From Amorphophallus konjac (Eukaryota > Streptophyta > Magnoliopsida > Alismatales > Araceae), in contig CM040126.1 in the NCBI GenBank assembly GCA_022559845.1, positions 221,966,641 to 222,030,640 of the forward strand: a stretch of DNA of 64,000 bases, in the 5' to 3' direction. The stretch's first letter is position 1. Each line of letters starts with the position of its first letter. Below are positions 1 to 9,950 of the stretch, one piece after another. The translations under genes and the position numbers were made by a program. The notes beneath the pieces are model-generated. The model had not been told where the DNA came from. It did no database searches and saw only the letters and a list, made by a program, of their open reading frames with translations.

Positions 1-1777
1 ATCCCACGCATGATCTGGAGCTAGCTGCAGTTATTTTTGCCTTAAAGATCTGGAGACATTATCTGTATGGCGAGAAATTTCAGATTCTTACTGATCACCA
101 GAGTTTACAGTATATATTCTCCCAGAAAGATCTGAATCTCAGGCAGAGGCGATGAATGGAATTCATGAAAGATTTTGACTTTACACTCTCCTATCAGTCG
201 GGCAAAATGAATGTTGTGGCTGATGCTCTGAGCAGGAAAGTGCAGGTCAGTCATTTGTTGCTTCATGAATGGAAATTGTGGAACTGGCTTCCGAGCGAGA
301 CATTCAGTGCAGAGTTTCCTGCTGATCCGAAGATGGCAGTTCGTGCTAGTTTGATTTTGGGTTCAGCTGTATATCAGCAGATTCAAGAGGCCCAGCAAGC
401 TGATTCTGATTTGGCCCGTGTTATATCAAGATATGATGTGGAATTTGATGCTGAGCTAGTTGTCAGTTTCCAGGGCAGATTATATGTTCCTCCTGATGAT
501 TTGAGGCATGAGATTCTGAATGAAGCCCATGGTTCCCGTTTTGCTATTCATCCAGGTGTTACCAAGATGTATCAGAATTTGAAGAAGCAGTTCTGGTGGC
601 CAGGTATGAAGAAAGACGTGGCTATATTTGTTTCTAAGTGCTTGACTTGTTAGCAGGTTAAAGCCGAACATCAAAAGCCCGGTGGTTTGCTTCAGCCATT
701 AGAGATTCCGATGTGGAAATGGGACCATGTTACTACAGATTTTGTGGTGGGTTTGCCTCGAACTTCTCAAGGTTTTGATGGTATCTGGTTGCTTGTCGAC
801 AGATTGACTAAAACTGCCAGATTATTGCCAATTAAGGTTGCCTGGAATGTGCAGAGGTTGGCCGAGCTATATGTGCAGAAGATCGTGCCACTGCATGGAG
901 TTCCTGTTTCACTTGTGTCATATCGTGACCCACGTTTTACCTCCGGCTTCTGGCGTAGTTTCCAGAAGGTTTTGGGCACTGAGTTATCTTTCAGTTCAGC
1001 GTATCACCCACAGTCAGATGGACAGTCAGAGAGGACTATTCAGACTCTGGAAGACATGCTGAGATTGTGTTGCCTTGATTGGCAAGGTTCGTGGAGTCAG
1101 CATTTGCCACTTGTTGAATTTGCTTATAATAACAGTTTTCACTCTAGTATTGGAATGGCTCCTTATGAAGCACTATATGGTCGTCCATGTCGTACTCCCT
1201 TGAACTGGTTTGATGTTGGAGACAGATTGTTGACAGGACCTGAGATGGTGCAGCAGTGTTCGGATGTGGTTCGTCTGATCAGGCAGAGATTGTTGACGGC
1301 TCAGAGTCGACAGAAAAGTTATGCAGATCAGCGCAGACGTCCACTACAATTTGAGCTAGGAGATATGGTGTTTGTTAAAATATCTCCGATGAAAGGTGTT
1401 TCCAAGTTTGGGAAGCGTGGGAAGCTTAGTCCGCGGTATGTTGGCCCTTTCCGATCGTTGAGGCTATTCGTCAAGTAGCTTATCGTCTGCAACTACCCGC
1501 GGCCATGCAAGCTATTCATGATGTGTTCCACGTATCTCAGTTGAGGAAATATGTGCCGGATGCTTCTCATGTTCTCGATGATTCAGTTTGGCCTGAAGTG
1601 ACCGCTGATTTGTCTGCGCCAGAGTTTCCTCTCAGAATTGAAGACCGTCGTGAGTAGCGGTTGAGAAATAAAGTTATTCCTCTGGTAAGAGTTGCTTGGC
1701 AGCGTCACTCTGGTAATGAGTCCACTTGGGAACGCGAAGATGAGATGCGTCAGCTTTTTCCTTTCTTATTCCAGTAA
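1..1777 (+). pseudogene. E0 pol remnant: RNase H (C-terminal part), integrase, chromodomain-like tail
   Basis: Translation in the frame starting at base 3 gives the end of a retroelement RNase H ([18 protein letters not shown], then the connection motif ADALSRK). It continues into integrase: an HHCC zinc region near 510-653, the DDE core from about 687 with VDRLTKTA, and PQSDGQSERT for the catalytic glutamate. In the second catalytic block the family's usual VSDRDP reads VSYRDP (near 917), so a catalytic aspartate is lost. The tail near 1640-1777 has the spacing of a Tekay chromodomain and ends at TAA 1775-1777. Lesions are TGA 153-155 (at a conserved Trp), TAG 651-653, a one-base frameshift near 1455 and TAG 1655-1657. 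It cannot make a working polyprotein. Confidence 0.93.
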
Positions 1778-1842
1778 GGTATATGTCCTTTCTCAGTTTC
1801 CTCCTTTTTCCGTTGTAAATTTCGGGGGAAAAATTTTTATTA

Positions 1843-1854
1843 GGAGGGAGGGAC
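1843..1854 (+). other. E0 polypurine tract
   Basis: The purine run AGGAGGGAGGGA lies one base before the LTR start TGTAAGGCCC. This is the plus-strand priming site in reverse transcription. The sequence around it resembles the equivalent site of the LARD element at 25212-25225, which supports a common lineage. Confidence 0.85.
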
Positions 1855-2624
1855 TGTAAGGCCCGTGCCTTAATGGATCCTTAACGGATTTTGTTCTTGT
1901 ATTTGTTCTGGATTTCTGGCTATTTTTCTGGATTTTTAGGAATTTATCTGGTATTTTTCCGGATTTATTTGGAGCATTGAGGGTTATTAGATATTAATAA
2001 GATTTTAATATATATAATAATTATATTATGTATATATTTTATTTTTATTTTTATTTCTTTTAATCTCTCACCCTCACCCCCTCTCTCTCCCTCGTCGATC
2101 TCACTCTCCCTCATGCTCTCTCTCTCTAGCCGATCGCCTCTCCCCCTTTCTCTTGGGATTCGGGCGAGTCGACGTCGGTTTGAGGCGTGGTTGGCGCCGT
2201 TGGATTCCTCGCGTCGAGAGGAACGCGTGGGTACCCATTTCGACATGATTCGGTGATCGTGGGAGCGAGGTGGAGCGTGAAGGCCTCGTGGCTCTTCCTC
2301 CTTGCATGCGACCACTTCGTCGATTTCGGCTCGCAAAAGGTAGGGGGATGGAATCCTGATCTTGCTAGGATCATTTCCTCTAGCTCGTTCTTTCGATTAG
2401 AGCCCCGTAGCATGCATAATGTCCATTTTTCCTATTTGTGGGGTTTTAGCTAAATTCTTGAGTTAATGCTTTTTAGGCATTGCATGTGATGTTTTTAGGT
2501 GTTAAATTGTTGTATACGATGTATGGTTTGACAGGTTACAGGTTTTTACGTCGATACCCGACGATTTTTGTCATCCGGGAGGGCTCCGATTTTCAAACCG
2601 AACCCGCCCGTGTCCCAGGTTGTG

Positions 2625-3065
2625 TGACGGTCCTGCCAGGAACCGTCACACGCCTGACGGTCCTTAGAGGACGCGTCGTTTCCAAACAACGGCCCGATGA
2701 GGGTGCGTTATTTGGAGAGTAACGGTGGGATCCCCATCCGTTACTCGTCTTGCATTTTGCGTTGACCAGGTCAGGCGGTTAGCCCGACGGCCAGTCGGCC
2801 GGCCGTCGCTTCCGTCCGACGCGCCTGAGCGAGCGCGTCGCTTCGCCTGCGACTGATTTTCGAACGCTGTATGTTGGGTTTTGGCCTCGGGTGGATGTAA
2901 CGGCGGTGACCCAACGCGCCGCATTGATGTAACGCACAGGGCCCCTACCGTCACATTCCCTTTTGGGTTTTTTGAGCTGGAACTCAGGCGGAAGTAACGG
3001 ATGGAGACAGACGCGTCGTTCTTGGTGTAACGCGCCAGTCCCTGACCGTCGCTTTCATGTAGCGC
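2625..3065 (+). repeat. Array of about 10 quasi-palindromic CG-rich modules in the E0 LTR
   Basis: Roughly ten units of 25-30 nt recur here. Each reads like an imperfect inverted repeat with arms such as GTGACGGTCCTG and CAGGAACCGTCAC (near 2623-2650), TAACGG...CCGTTA (near 2720-2745) and GACGCGCC...GCGCGTC (near 2819-2840). The core ACG-nn-CCTG with its complement is shared with the modules in the LARD and E1 LTRs. I can describe the pattern but not its role. Confidence 0.7.
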
Positions 3066-3135
3066 GTGGGCACCCGACCGCCGCTTGCCTGTTGGTTTGA
3101 AATAGTTGCCAGCCTTCTCGTTATGCGTTCCATTC

Positions 3136-3144
3136 TATATATAT
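3136..3144 (+). promoter_or_regulatory. TATA-like site in E0 LTR
   Basis: TATATATAT sits about 1.28 kb into the LTR, just after the module array. It is the best TATA candidate in this LTR, but there is no independent support for a start site. Confidence 0.35.
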
Positions 3145-4229
3145 GCCATGTTTACGTTACTGTAGTATTCGATGGCGTATTTCTATATCCCAATAGAATA
3201 GCTTTTCTTTCCATGCAATGGAACCACTGTTGTTGCCCTAAGGTCTGTTGAGTGCCGACCCGCTTGAGGATAGCGGAGGGGTGTTTCCCATACACGGTTT
3301 GTAAGCTAGTTCCGTGGGCTCCCAGCCAATGGTAGCGTCCTACCAAGGGAGAAAACTAGCTAGAGGGCCTGGCTCATGCTAGAGTCAGTGTGTGCACACG
3401 TGGTCGGAGACTGTGGACTGACACCGACGGGTGCCACTCCGACTGGTCACTTGGTTTGGTACTGTTTACGCGCTCAGCTTGTCGTTTACCGACTGTGAGT
3501 GCTTGAGACGCAGTGTAAGTCGTCAGTGGACGCTTCTGGTTTCTGCTCCAGTGGTTGTCCTTCCTTATTGTTTGGATTAGTTAAGGCTTATTCTATTTTG
3601 GTAGATTTAGTTTTAGTCACTTGCATTTATTTAGCTTTGGCATGTGTTAGCTGTTCTACCTGCGTAGTTAGAGTTTATAGCTTTGCTTGAGTAGTTTATT
3701 CATGCCATTGCCTGTCATTTTAATTAAATGCATGCTCTAATTGCCTTTATTTATGTATGAATGCTTGTTTAGTGCGAGGTAGGGATCCGCGTGACCCCTA
3801 CTGAGTCTGGCTGTGACTCACCCTTCTCCTTTCAGGTGAGCCGCGCCCGTCGTCTCCCGGTGCTTCGTAAGCTGTTTTGGAGACCGCGTCTAGCTGCCAG
3901 CTTTAGTTGAGCCGCCTTTTGAGGCTTTTGTTGTACTTTTGCCGGGGTATGTCCCGTGTAGTTGTACCCTTGTGGACTAGTACTCTTGTTTATCTGGACT
4001 AGTATATATATATCACTCTGGTTATTTTGAATTGCTTCCGCACTTGTGTTGATTTTATTACGTAATTGTAATCTACACGTTCCAAATTCCAGTTCGTTAT
4101 ACATTCCCTCGACAAAACCCTACTAACCCTTCAGGGGCCTCATCAGCCTCTTGGGTGGCTTCCCCAGTTGTTGGTATCGGTGTATCGATGTTATCGGTGT
4201 ATCGGTATCCTGAACTCTGGGTCGTTATA

Positions 4230-4830
4230 TGTACAGACTTGAAATAAAGCTTGCAGAAGGCGATGTATATACTTGGATGCCCAATGCCAATGTACTGACT
4301 TTGAAGAGAAGACAAATGTATGGACTTTGACGGAGTGAGATAATGTTCAGACTTTGAAGTTACACTGTGGATGTATAGACTTGAATGAGCATGGAGTGTA
4401 TAGACTTGAAAGTCTGAAGGCGATGTACAGACTCGCCTAAGACGCAGCATGAGACGCTGGCTGAGACGGACGCTGTACAGACTTCTAAATGCTGATGGAC
4501 TATGTATGGACTTGGCTTGAGATGCTGCATGAGACGGTGCAGGATGTATAGGCTTTACATTGAATGCATATGCCATTGTATATACTTGCGTGAGACAGTC
4601 AGTGAGACGCTCAGCAATGTATAGACTTGAAAGAACTCCAAGCGATGTATAGACTTTGAAATGCTTGAAGAGGATGTACATACTTCATGAGACGCTGCAT
4701 GCCAATGTATAGACTTCATGAAAAACACACGATGTAATGTGTGGACTTGGTGACTCATGCAGACAGACGAGTGTACAGTCTATGCCATGCTCACAGTTAA
4801 GCAATGTACCAAGTTCTGAATGAGCAGTTC
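4230..4830 (+). repeat. Cluster of about 19 TGTATAGACTT motifs interleaved with TGAGACGCTG motifs
   Basis: Starting at the base after the E0 LTR, the 11-mer TGTAYAGACTT recurs about 19 times at 20-55 bp spacing, often as GATGTATAGACTTGAA. A second motif, TGAGACGCTG or close variants, appears between copies (for example near 4450, 4530, 4600 and 4690). Long open frames on the - strand here are by-products of the repeat. Dense clusters of short motifs are typical of subterminal regions of some DNA transposons, but no terminal inverted repeat was found. The following 4831-5033 is AT-rich without a recognised feature. Confidence 0.7.
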
Positions 4831-5033
4831 TAAATGAAGTAAACACATATGATATCAAAGAATCCAGATAAATGTAATTATGAAATGCACCAAAGCACAC
4901 ACCACACAGCCATATTTAAATGCAGCAATAATTCAGATAGGATTTTCAATGAAACATTCATCTGCACCACAAATAGAATTGTATGCATTCATAAGACTTA
5001 TAGTGATTGCTATCATCAAAATCACAGGGACAC

Positions 5034-8000
5034 AACAGTTCTTCTTTCTGTCTAACAGTGATAATTAATAAATATAATACTGTAATTATAATAAAATAAA
5101 AAAATGTCAAAAAATCATACGAATTGAAAATTTATAAATATAATAGAATACTAATCATAAAATAATTATGAAAAAGATAAAAATCATATAAATGATAATT
5201 AATACATGTAACATCATAATAATAGTTAAATAATTATGAAAATGATAAAAATAAAAAAAATAAAAAATGATAATTAATAAATGTAGCTGTAAAATAGTAA
5301 TGAAATAACTGAAAATACGAAAAAATATAAAATGGATAATTAATAAACCGAACAGCATAATAATAGTAAAATAATTATGAAAATTACAAAGATCATAAAA
5401 GGGATAATTAATAAATATATCAGTATAATAATAAATTATTTATAAAATTAATAAAAAATTGGTAATTAATAAATGTAACACTCTAACAATAATATAAAAT
5501 CACCTAATTGTGAAAAATGATAGAAAAATAATATAAATGTTAAATAAAATAAAAAAATCATAATAAAATAATTATGAAAAAGATAAAACTCATATAGATT
5601 GATAATTAATAAATGTTAAATAAATGTGAAAATGATAAAAATTAAAAATGATAATTAATAAAAGTAACGGCAAAATAATAATGAAATAACAAAAAATAAG
5701 AAAAAAATAAAAATAATAATTAATAAATGTAACAGTGTAGAAATAGTAAAATAATTATGAAAATGACAAAAATTTAAAAAAATAAAAAATGAGAATTAAT
5801 AAATGTAACGATAAAATAATAATGAAACAACTAAAAATAAGAAAAACATAAAAATGATAATTAATACATATAACCGCATAATAATAGTAAAATAATTATG
5901 AAAATGACAGATCATAAAAATGATAATTAATAAATGTACCAGTATAATAATAAATTAATTATTACATTGATAAAAAAATATAAAATTGATAATTAATAAA
6001 TGTAACACTATAACAATAATATAAAATCACCTAATTGTGAAAAACGATAGAAAAATAATATAAATGTTTCGCTTCATTTAATCAGTGTCGTTTGATGATT
6101 AGGAAAGATTCAGATCCGTATTGGTAGAGTTAGGAAACTCATACACGGTTAAACGCTTCAAACGGACTTGAGTTTCTTCAAGTTTCACTAACATGAGATA
6201 TTTGTCACCGTTACAGAGTTATTTGTCACTGCTAACGGCTACTTGTCACTCACAACATCTATTTGTCACCTTTATCGCTCGCCAGCCATTGCCTTTGTTT
6301 CACTTCAAAATATATCTTTTACTTCTGTTATCATTTTATCACCCTTAGAAGACATTTGTCAGTCCTGAAACCTATTTGTCACCACTGATGACTATTTGTC
6401 ACCACTATGCGGTGTTAGCCGTCGCGCTTGCTTTTGGCTTATCTGACTTATTGGCTCCAAAACTTCAAAACTTGTTCTTCTTTCTGTCTAACAATGATAA
6501 TTGATAAATATAATAATATAATTATTATAAAATAAATAAAAATACCAAAAAATCATACAATTTAAAATTTATAAATATAATAATAAAATAATAATAAAGT
6601 AATTATGAAAAAGATAAAGCTCATATAAAATGATAATTAATAAATGTTAAATAAATGTGAAATTGATAAAAATCAAAAAAATTAAAAATGATAATTAATA
6701 AATGTAACTGTAAAATAATAATGAAATAATTGAAAATGAGAAAAAAAATATAAAAATGATAATTAATAAATGTAACAACATAATAATAGTAAAATAATTA
6801 TGAAAATGACAAAGAGTAAAAAAATGATAATTAATAAATGTACCAATATAATAATAAATTAATTATAAAATTGATAAAAAAAAATATAAAATTGATAATT
6901 AATAAATGTAACACTACAACAATAATATAAAACCACCTAATTGTGAAAAATCATAGAAAAATAATATAAACATTTCGCTTCATTTAATCAGTGTCGTTTG
7001 ATGACTAGGAAAACTTCAGATCCGTGTTGGTAGAGTTAGGAAACCCATACACGGTTAAACCCTTCAAACGAACATGAGTTTCTTCAAGTTTTACTGCCAT
7101 GAGATATTTGTCATCGTTACAGAGTTATTTGTCACTACTAACGGCTATTTGTCACTCACAACATCTATTTGTCACCCTTATCGCTCGCCAGTCATCGCCT
7201 TTGTTTCGCTTCAAAACATATTTTTTACTTCTGTTATCCATTTATCACCCTTAAGAGACATTTGTCAGCCCTGAAACCTATTTCTCACCACTGATGACTA
7301 TTTCTCACCACTATGCGCTGTTACCCGTCGCGTTTGATTTTGGCTTATCTAACTTACTGGCTCCAAAACTTCAAAACTTGTTCTTCTTTCTGTCTAACAG
7401 TGATAATTAATAAATATAATACTGTAATTATAATATAATAAATAAAAATATCAAAAAATAATATAAATTAAAAATTTATAAATATAATATAATAATAATA
7501 ATAAAATAATTATGAAAAAGATAAAAATCATATAAAATGATAATTAATAAATGTAACATCATAATAATAGTTAAATAATTATGAAAATGACAAAAACTAA
7601 AAAAATTAAAAATGATAATTAATAAATGTAACGGTAAAATAATAATGAAATAACTAAAAATAAGAAAAAATAAAAAATGATAATTAATAAATGTAACAGC
7701 ATAATAATAGTAAAATAATTATGAAAATGATAAAAATCATAAAAATGATAATTAATAAATGTACCAGTATAATAATAAATTAATTATAAAATTGATAAAA
7801 AATATTAAATTGGTAATTAATAAATGTAACACTATAACAATAGTATAAAACTACCTAATTGTGAAAAATGATAGAAAAATAATATAAACGTTTCGCTTCA
7901 TTTAATCAGTGTCGTTTGATGACTAGGAAAGATTCAGATCCGTATTGGTAGAGTTAGGAAACCCGTACACGGTTAAACCCTTCAAACGAACTTGACTTTC

Positions 8001-8237
8001 TTAAAGTTTCACTGCCATGAGATATTTGTCACCGTTACAGAGTTATTTGTCACTGCTAACGGCTATTTGTCACTCACAACATCTATTTGTCATCCTTATC
8101 GCTCGCCAACCATCGCCTTTGTTTCGCTTTAAAACATATCTTTTACTTTTGTTATCTATTTATCACCCTTAGGAGACATTTGTCAGCCCTGAAACCTATT
8201 TCTCACCACTGATAACTATTTGTCACCATTATGCGGT
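5034..8237 (+). repeat. AT-rich higher-order tandem repeat, about 0.9 kb units, last unit cut by E2
   Basis: Large units restart at TTCTTCTTTCTGTCTAAC near 5039, 6475 and 7381, and share a landmark TTTCGCTTCATTTAATCAG near 6066, 6972 and 7890, giving a period of 906-918 bp; the first unit is longer through internal repetition. Each unit has an AT-rich half made of many GATAATTAATAAATGTA sub-repeats, and a less AT-rich half with a conserved block and about eight TTTGTCAC motifs. The final unit stops after ATGCGGT near 8237, where the E2 LTR begins. No coding capacity is seen. Confidence 0.85.
6201..6402 (+). repeat. Phased TTTGTCAC motifs (20-bp pitch), first of three blocks
   Basis: TTTGTCAC or a one-base variant starts at 6201, 6222, 6242 and 6262, then at 6335, 6355, 6375 and 6395: two runs of four with 20-21 bp pitch and a 73 bp gap. 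Equivalent blocks occur near 7107-7310 and 8024-8225 with the same arrangement. Spacing near two helical turns would place the motif on one face of the DNA. Confidence 0.75.
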
Positions 8238-8385
8238 TGTTGTACCCGGACCATTTCCCAGCTAAAATAACAAGGAGTAAGGGTTCGGGCATTTCCCCAA
8301 ACACCTTCAAGACACGGGTTATCTAGCCCTTTCTACAACCCTGCGGGCCCCTACAAGGGTCCCCTACCAACTTGCTGTGTCACGC
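8238..8385 (+). repeat. E2 5' LTR, first fragment
   Basis: The 0.9 kb repeat breaks at about 8237 and TGTTGTACCCGG begins (TG at 8238, or 8241 if the first three bases belong to the flank). The fragment holds a TTCGGGCATTTCCCCAAAC motif that recurs in altered form in the later LTR pieces (near 19270 and 29065). It ends at the CACGC target site of E1. The 3' LTR is outside the window, so the boundary is inferred. Confidence 0.65.
8381..8385. repeat. Target site duplication of E1, left copy (CACGC)
   Basis: CACGC directly precedes the TG of the E1 5' LTR and is repeated at 19018-19022 directly after the CA of the 3' LTR. A 5-bp duplication is standard for Ty3/gypsy integrase. Confidence 0.95.
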
Positions 8386-8502
8386 TGTAGCAACCCTAAT
8401 AAATTTAAAAGAATAAAATAAGTCAAAATAGAATAAAAGACTAAGTAAAGAAAAGATAAAAATCCGAAATGGAAAAGAATTAAACTCTAATGAAAATAAC
8501 GC

Positions 8503-9950
8503 CTCAGGAAAAGGCGCGACCTTACAAATAAGCGACCTTCAACCAGGCACGAATTAAAGAAAGGACGCCCAAATAATAAGGCGTCAAATTTCAAACGACC
8601 AAAATAAATAAAAAGGGCAAGAAAGCGTAACGCCCTTTGAGTGGACGCGTTTCAACAAGTAACGACGTCTGACAAGGCGTCAATTTAAATTCGACGCCCT
8701 GACCTAGGTCGTTAATTCAATTCGTCTCCCGTTCGACCCAGGAACTTATCCAGGGTAAGTTGATAACTATGAGAAAGAGTTCGAATGTAGTAATAACTCT
8801 AATATGCTCTAACTCCATTAGGATTCTAGAAATCCTATAAAAACCCTTGACTATCAAACCCTAAAGCTATTTGGTCGATCTGCTGCTGCTACGGTACGTA
8901 AAGAACAGCAGTTCTTCTTATCTCTTTTTATCATTACTTTCGGTTGCATGAAGAATTAATGACTCTTCATCTCTTCTTACAGGTTAAGAAGATTAACGTT
9001 GTGAAGAACAAAAGGGTAAGTTCTTCTTTCCTCTACCTTCAGTCAAGTATTATGAAGAAAATACTGATGTTTCGTATATATATATTCCTCTGTAGGAAAA
9101 GCTCTCTACCTGAAGAAACGAAGTGTTCTTCATCTACGTTCTTTTCATCAAAGCCATCGTTCAGTAGCAGTTCCATCTAGTTCAGGAGTCTCTGTTCTTC
9201 TTATCAAATCTCTTCACGTTTCTCCATCCAGATTATTGCCCAAGGTAGGTTTTCTCAAGCACTGTAGCCCAAATCACCATAATAACTATGTTAAACCATA
9301 TATATTAGTTCATGCATATAGTTTTCGCGAGTTTTAAATGTTTCTATTGTTGGAAAGAAACGCCCTTTCCAAGGGTGCTACTTTAATACGCGACCCAGAC
9401 AAGGGCGCTACTTTGAAAGAAACGACCATGCCCAGGTCGTCAATTCTAGATTCGACGCCCTGTACACGGACGTCAATTTTCTCAATTGTTAATTACCCAT
9501 GTTAATTATCCAATATCCACTTAAACATGATTCTAAAATCAGTGCATGATCATATCCCGATATTTTTCCTGTCATGACCATGTCTCTTGTTTCTGGAAAT
9601 TATAATACTTGAAATCTGAAAATTCTTGAATTCACGACCCTGTAGAGGTCGTCTCTCACTTGACTAACGCCCCTGTTCAGGGCGTGAATTGAACAGTAAC
9701 GCCCCTGTCCAGGGCGTGTTTTTGATAAATTTCTGAATATATATATATTACAAAAATAGAAGTAAAGAATGAACGACCACTGTATACGTCGTCAACTTGT
9801 AAAGAAACGCCCCTCACCAGGGCGCGTTTTTGGTAAAATACTAAAATATTGAAATTTTGCAAAAATAGAAAATAGATAAACGCCCTTACTGAAGGCGTTA
9901 ATTATGTGATTAATGACTTAGTTAAAGTCGTTATTTTCTATAAAAACTGT
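8503..9950 (+). repeat. About 16 quasi-palindromic ACGCCC...GGGCGT modules in the E1 5' LTR
   Basis: Clear examples are ACGCCCCTGTCCAGGGCGT near 9701, its sister near 9666, GACGCCC...GGCGTC near 8572, CGACCCTGTAGAGGTCG near 9634, ACGACC...GGTCGT near 9421, ACGCCC...GGGCGC near 9808 and ACGCCCTT...AAGGCGT near 9880. They cluster in two groups (8503-8720 and 9355-9935), before and after the TATA box. The arms vary, yet pairing is largely kept in each copy. Repeated in the 3' LTR at about 16108-17570. Confidence 0.78.
8836..8843 (+). promoter_or_regulatory. E1 LTR TATA box
   Basis: CCTATAAAAACCC is a canonical plant TATA context, 450 bp into the LTR. The identical site in the 3' LTR starts at 16466. 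It is the probable core promoter for the E1 genomic RNA. Confidence 0.7.

Larger units (their letters stand above)
1..4229 (+). mobile_element. E0: 3' part of a decayed Ty3/gypsy (Tekay/Del-like) LTR retrotransposon
   Basis: The window opens inside the RNase H domain of a Ty3/gypsy polyprotein, which continues through integrase and a C-terminal chromodomain-like tail, then a polypurine tract and a 3' LTR. The order RT-RNase H-integrase is that of Ty3/gypsy, and the C-terminal tail is the type found in plant Tekay/Del chromoviruses. The 5' LTR, gag, protease and RT lie to the left of the window. The element is old: its frame has three stops and a frameshift, and the last bases of its LTR have drifted from the expected CTACA to TTATA. 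Confidence 0.93.
1856..4229 (+). repeat. E0 3' LTR (about 2.37 kb)
   Basis: The LTR starts TGTAAGGCCC directly after the polypurine tract. The right end is set by comparison with the LARD LTR: both end with a GGTATCC...GGGTCG block followed by CTACA in LARD and TTATA here. Inside are an AT-rich stretch (1920-2060), a CT-rich stretch (2060-2160), an array of quasi-palindromes (2625-3065), a TATA-like site at 3136, a block shared with LARD at about 3247-3480, and a CTACTGAG...TTTCAGGT motif (3797-3840) also found in the LARD and E1 LTRs. The left mate lies outside the window, so boundary and age cannot be tested by LTR comparison. Short open frames here have no recognisable product. Confidence 0.85.

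Noticed and set aside
4097..4681. 194-codon - strand open frame
   Set aside because: It is the translation of the TGTATAGACTT motif cluster and part of the E0 LTR (repeated VYTL/SIH peptides), not a gene.
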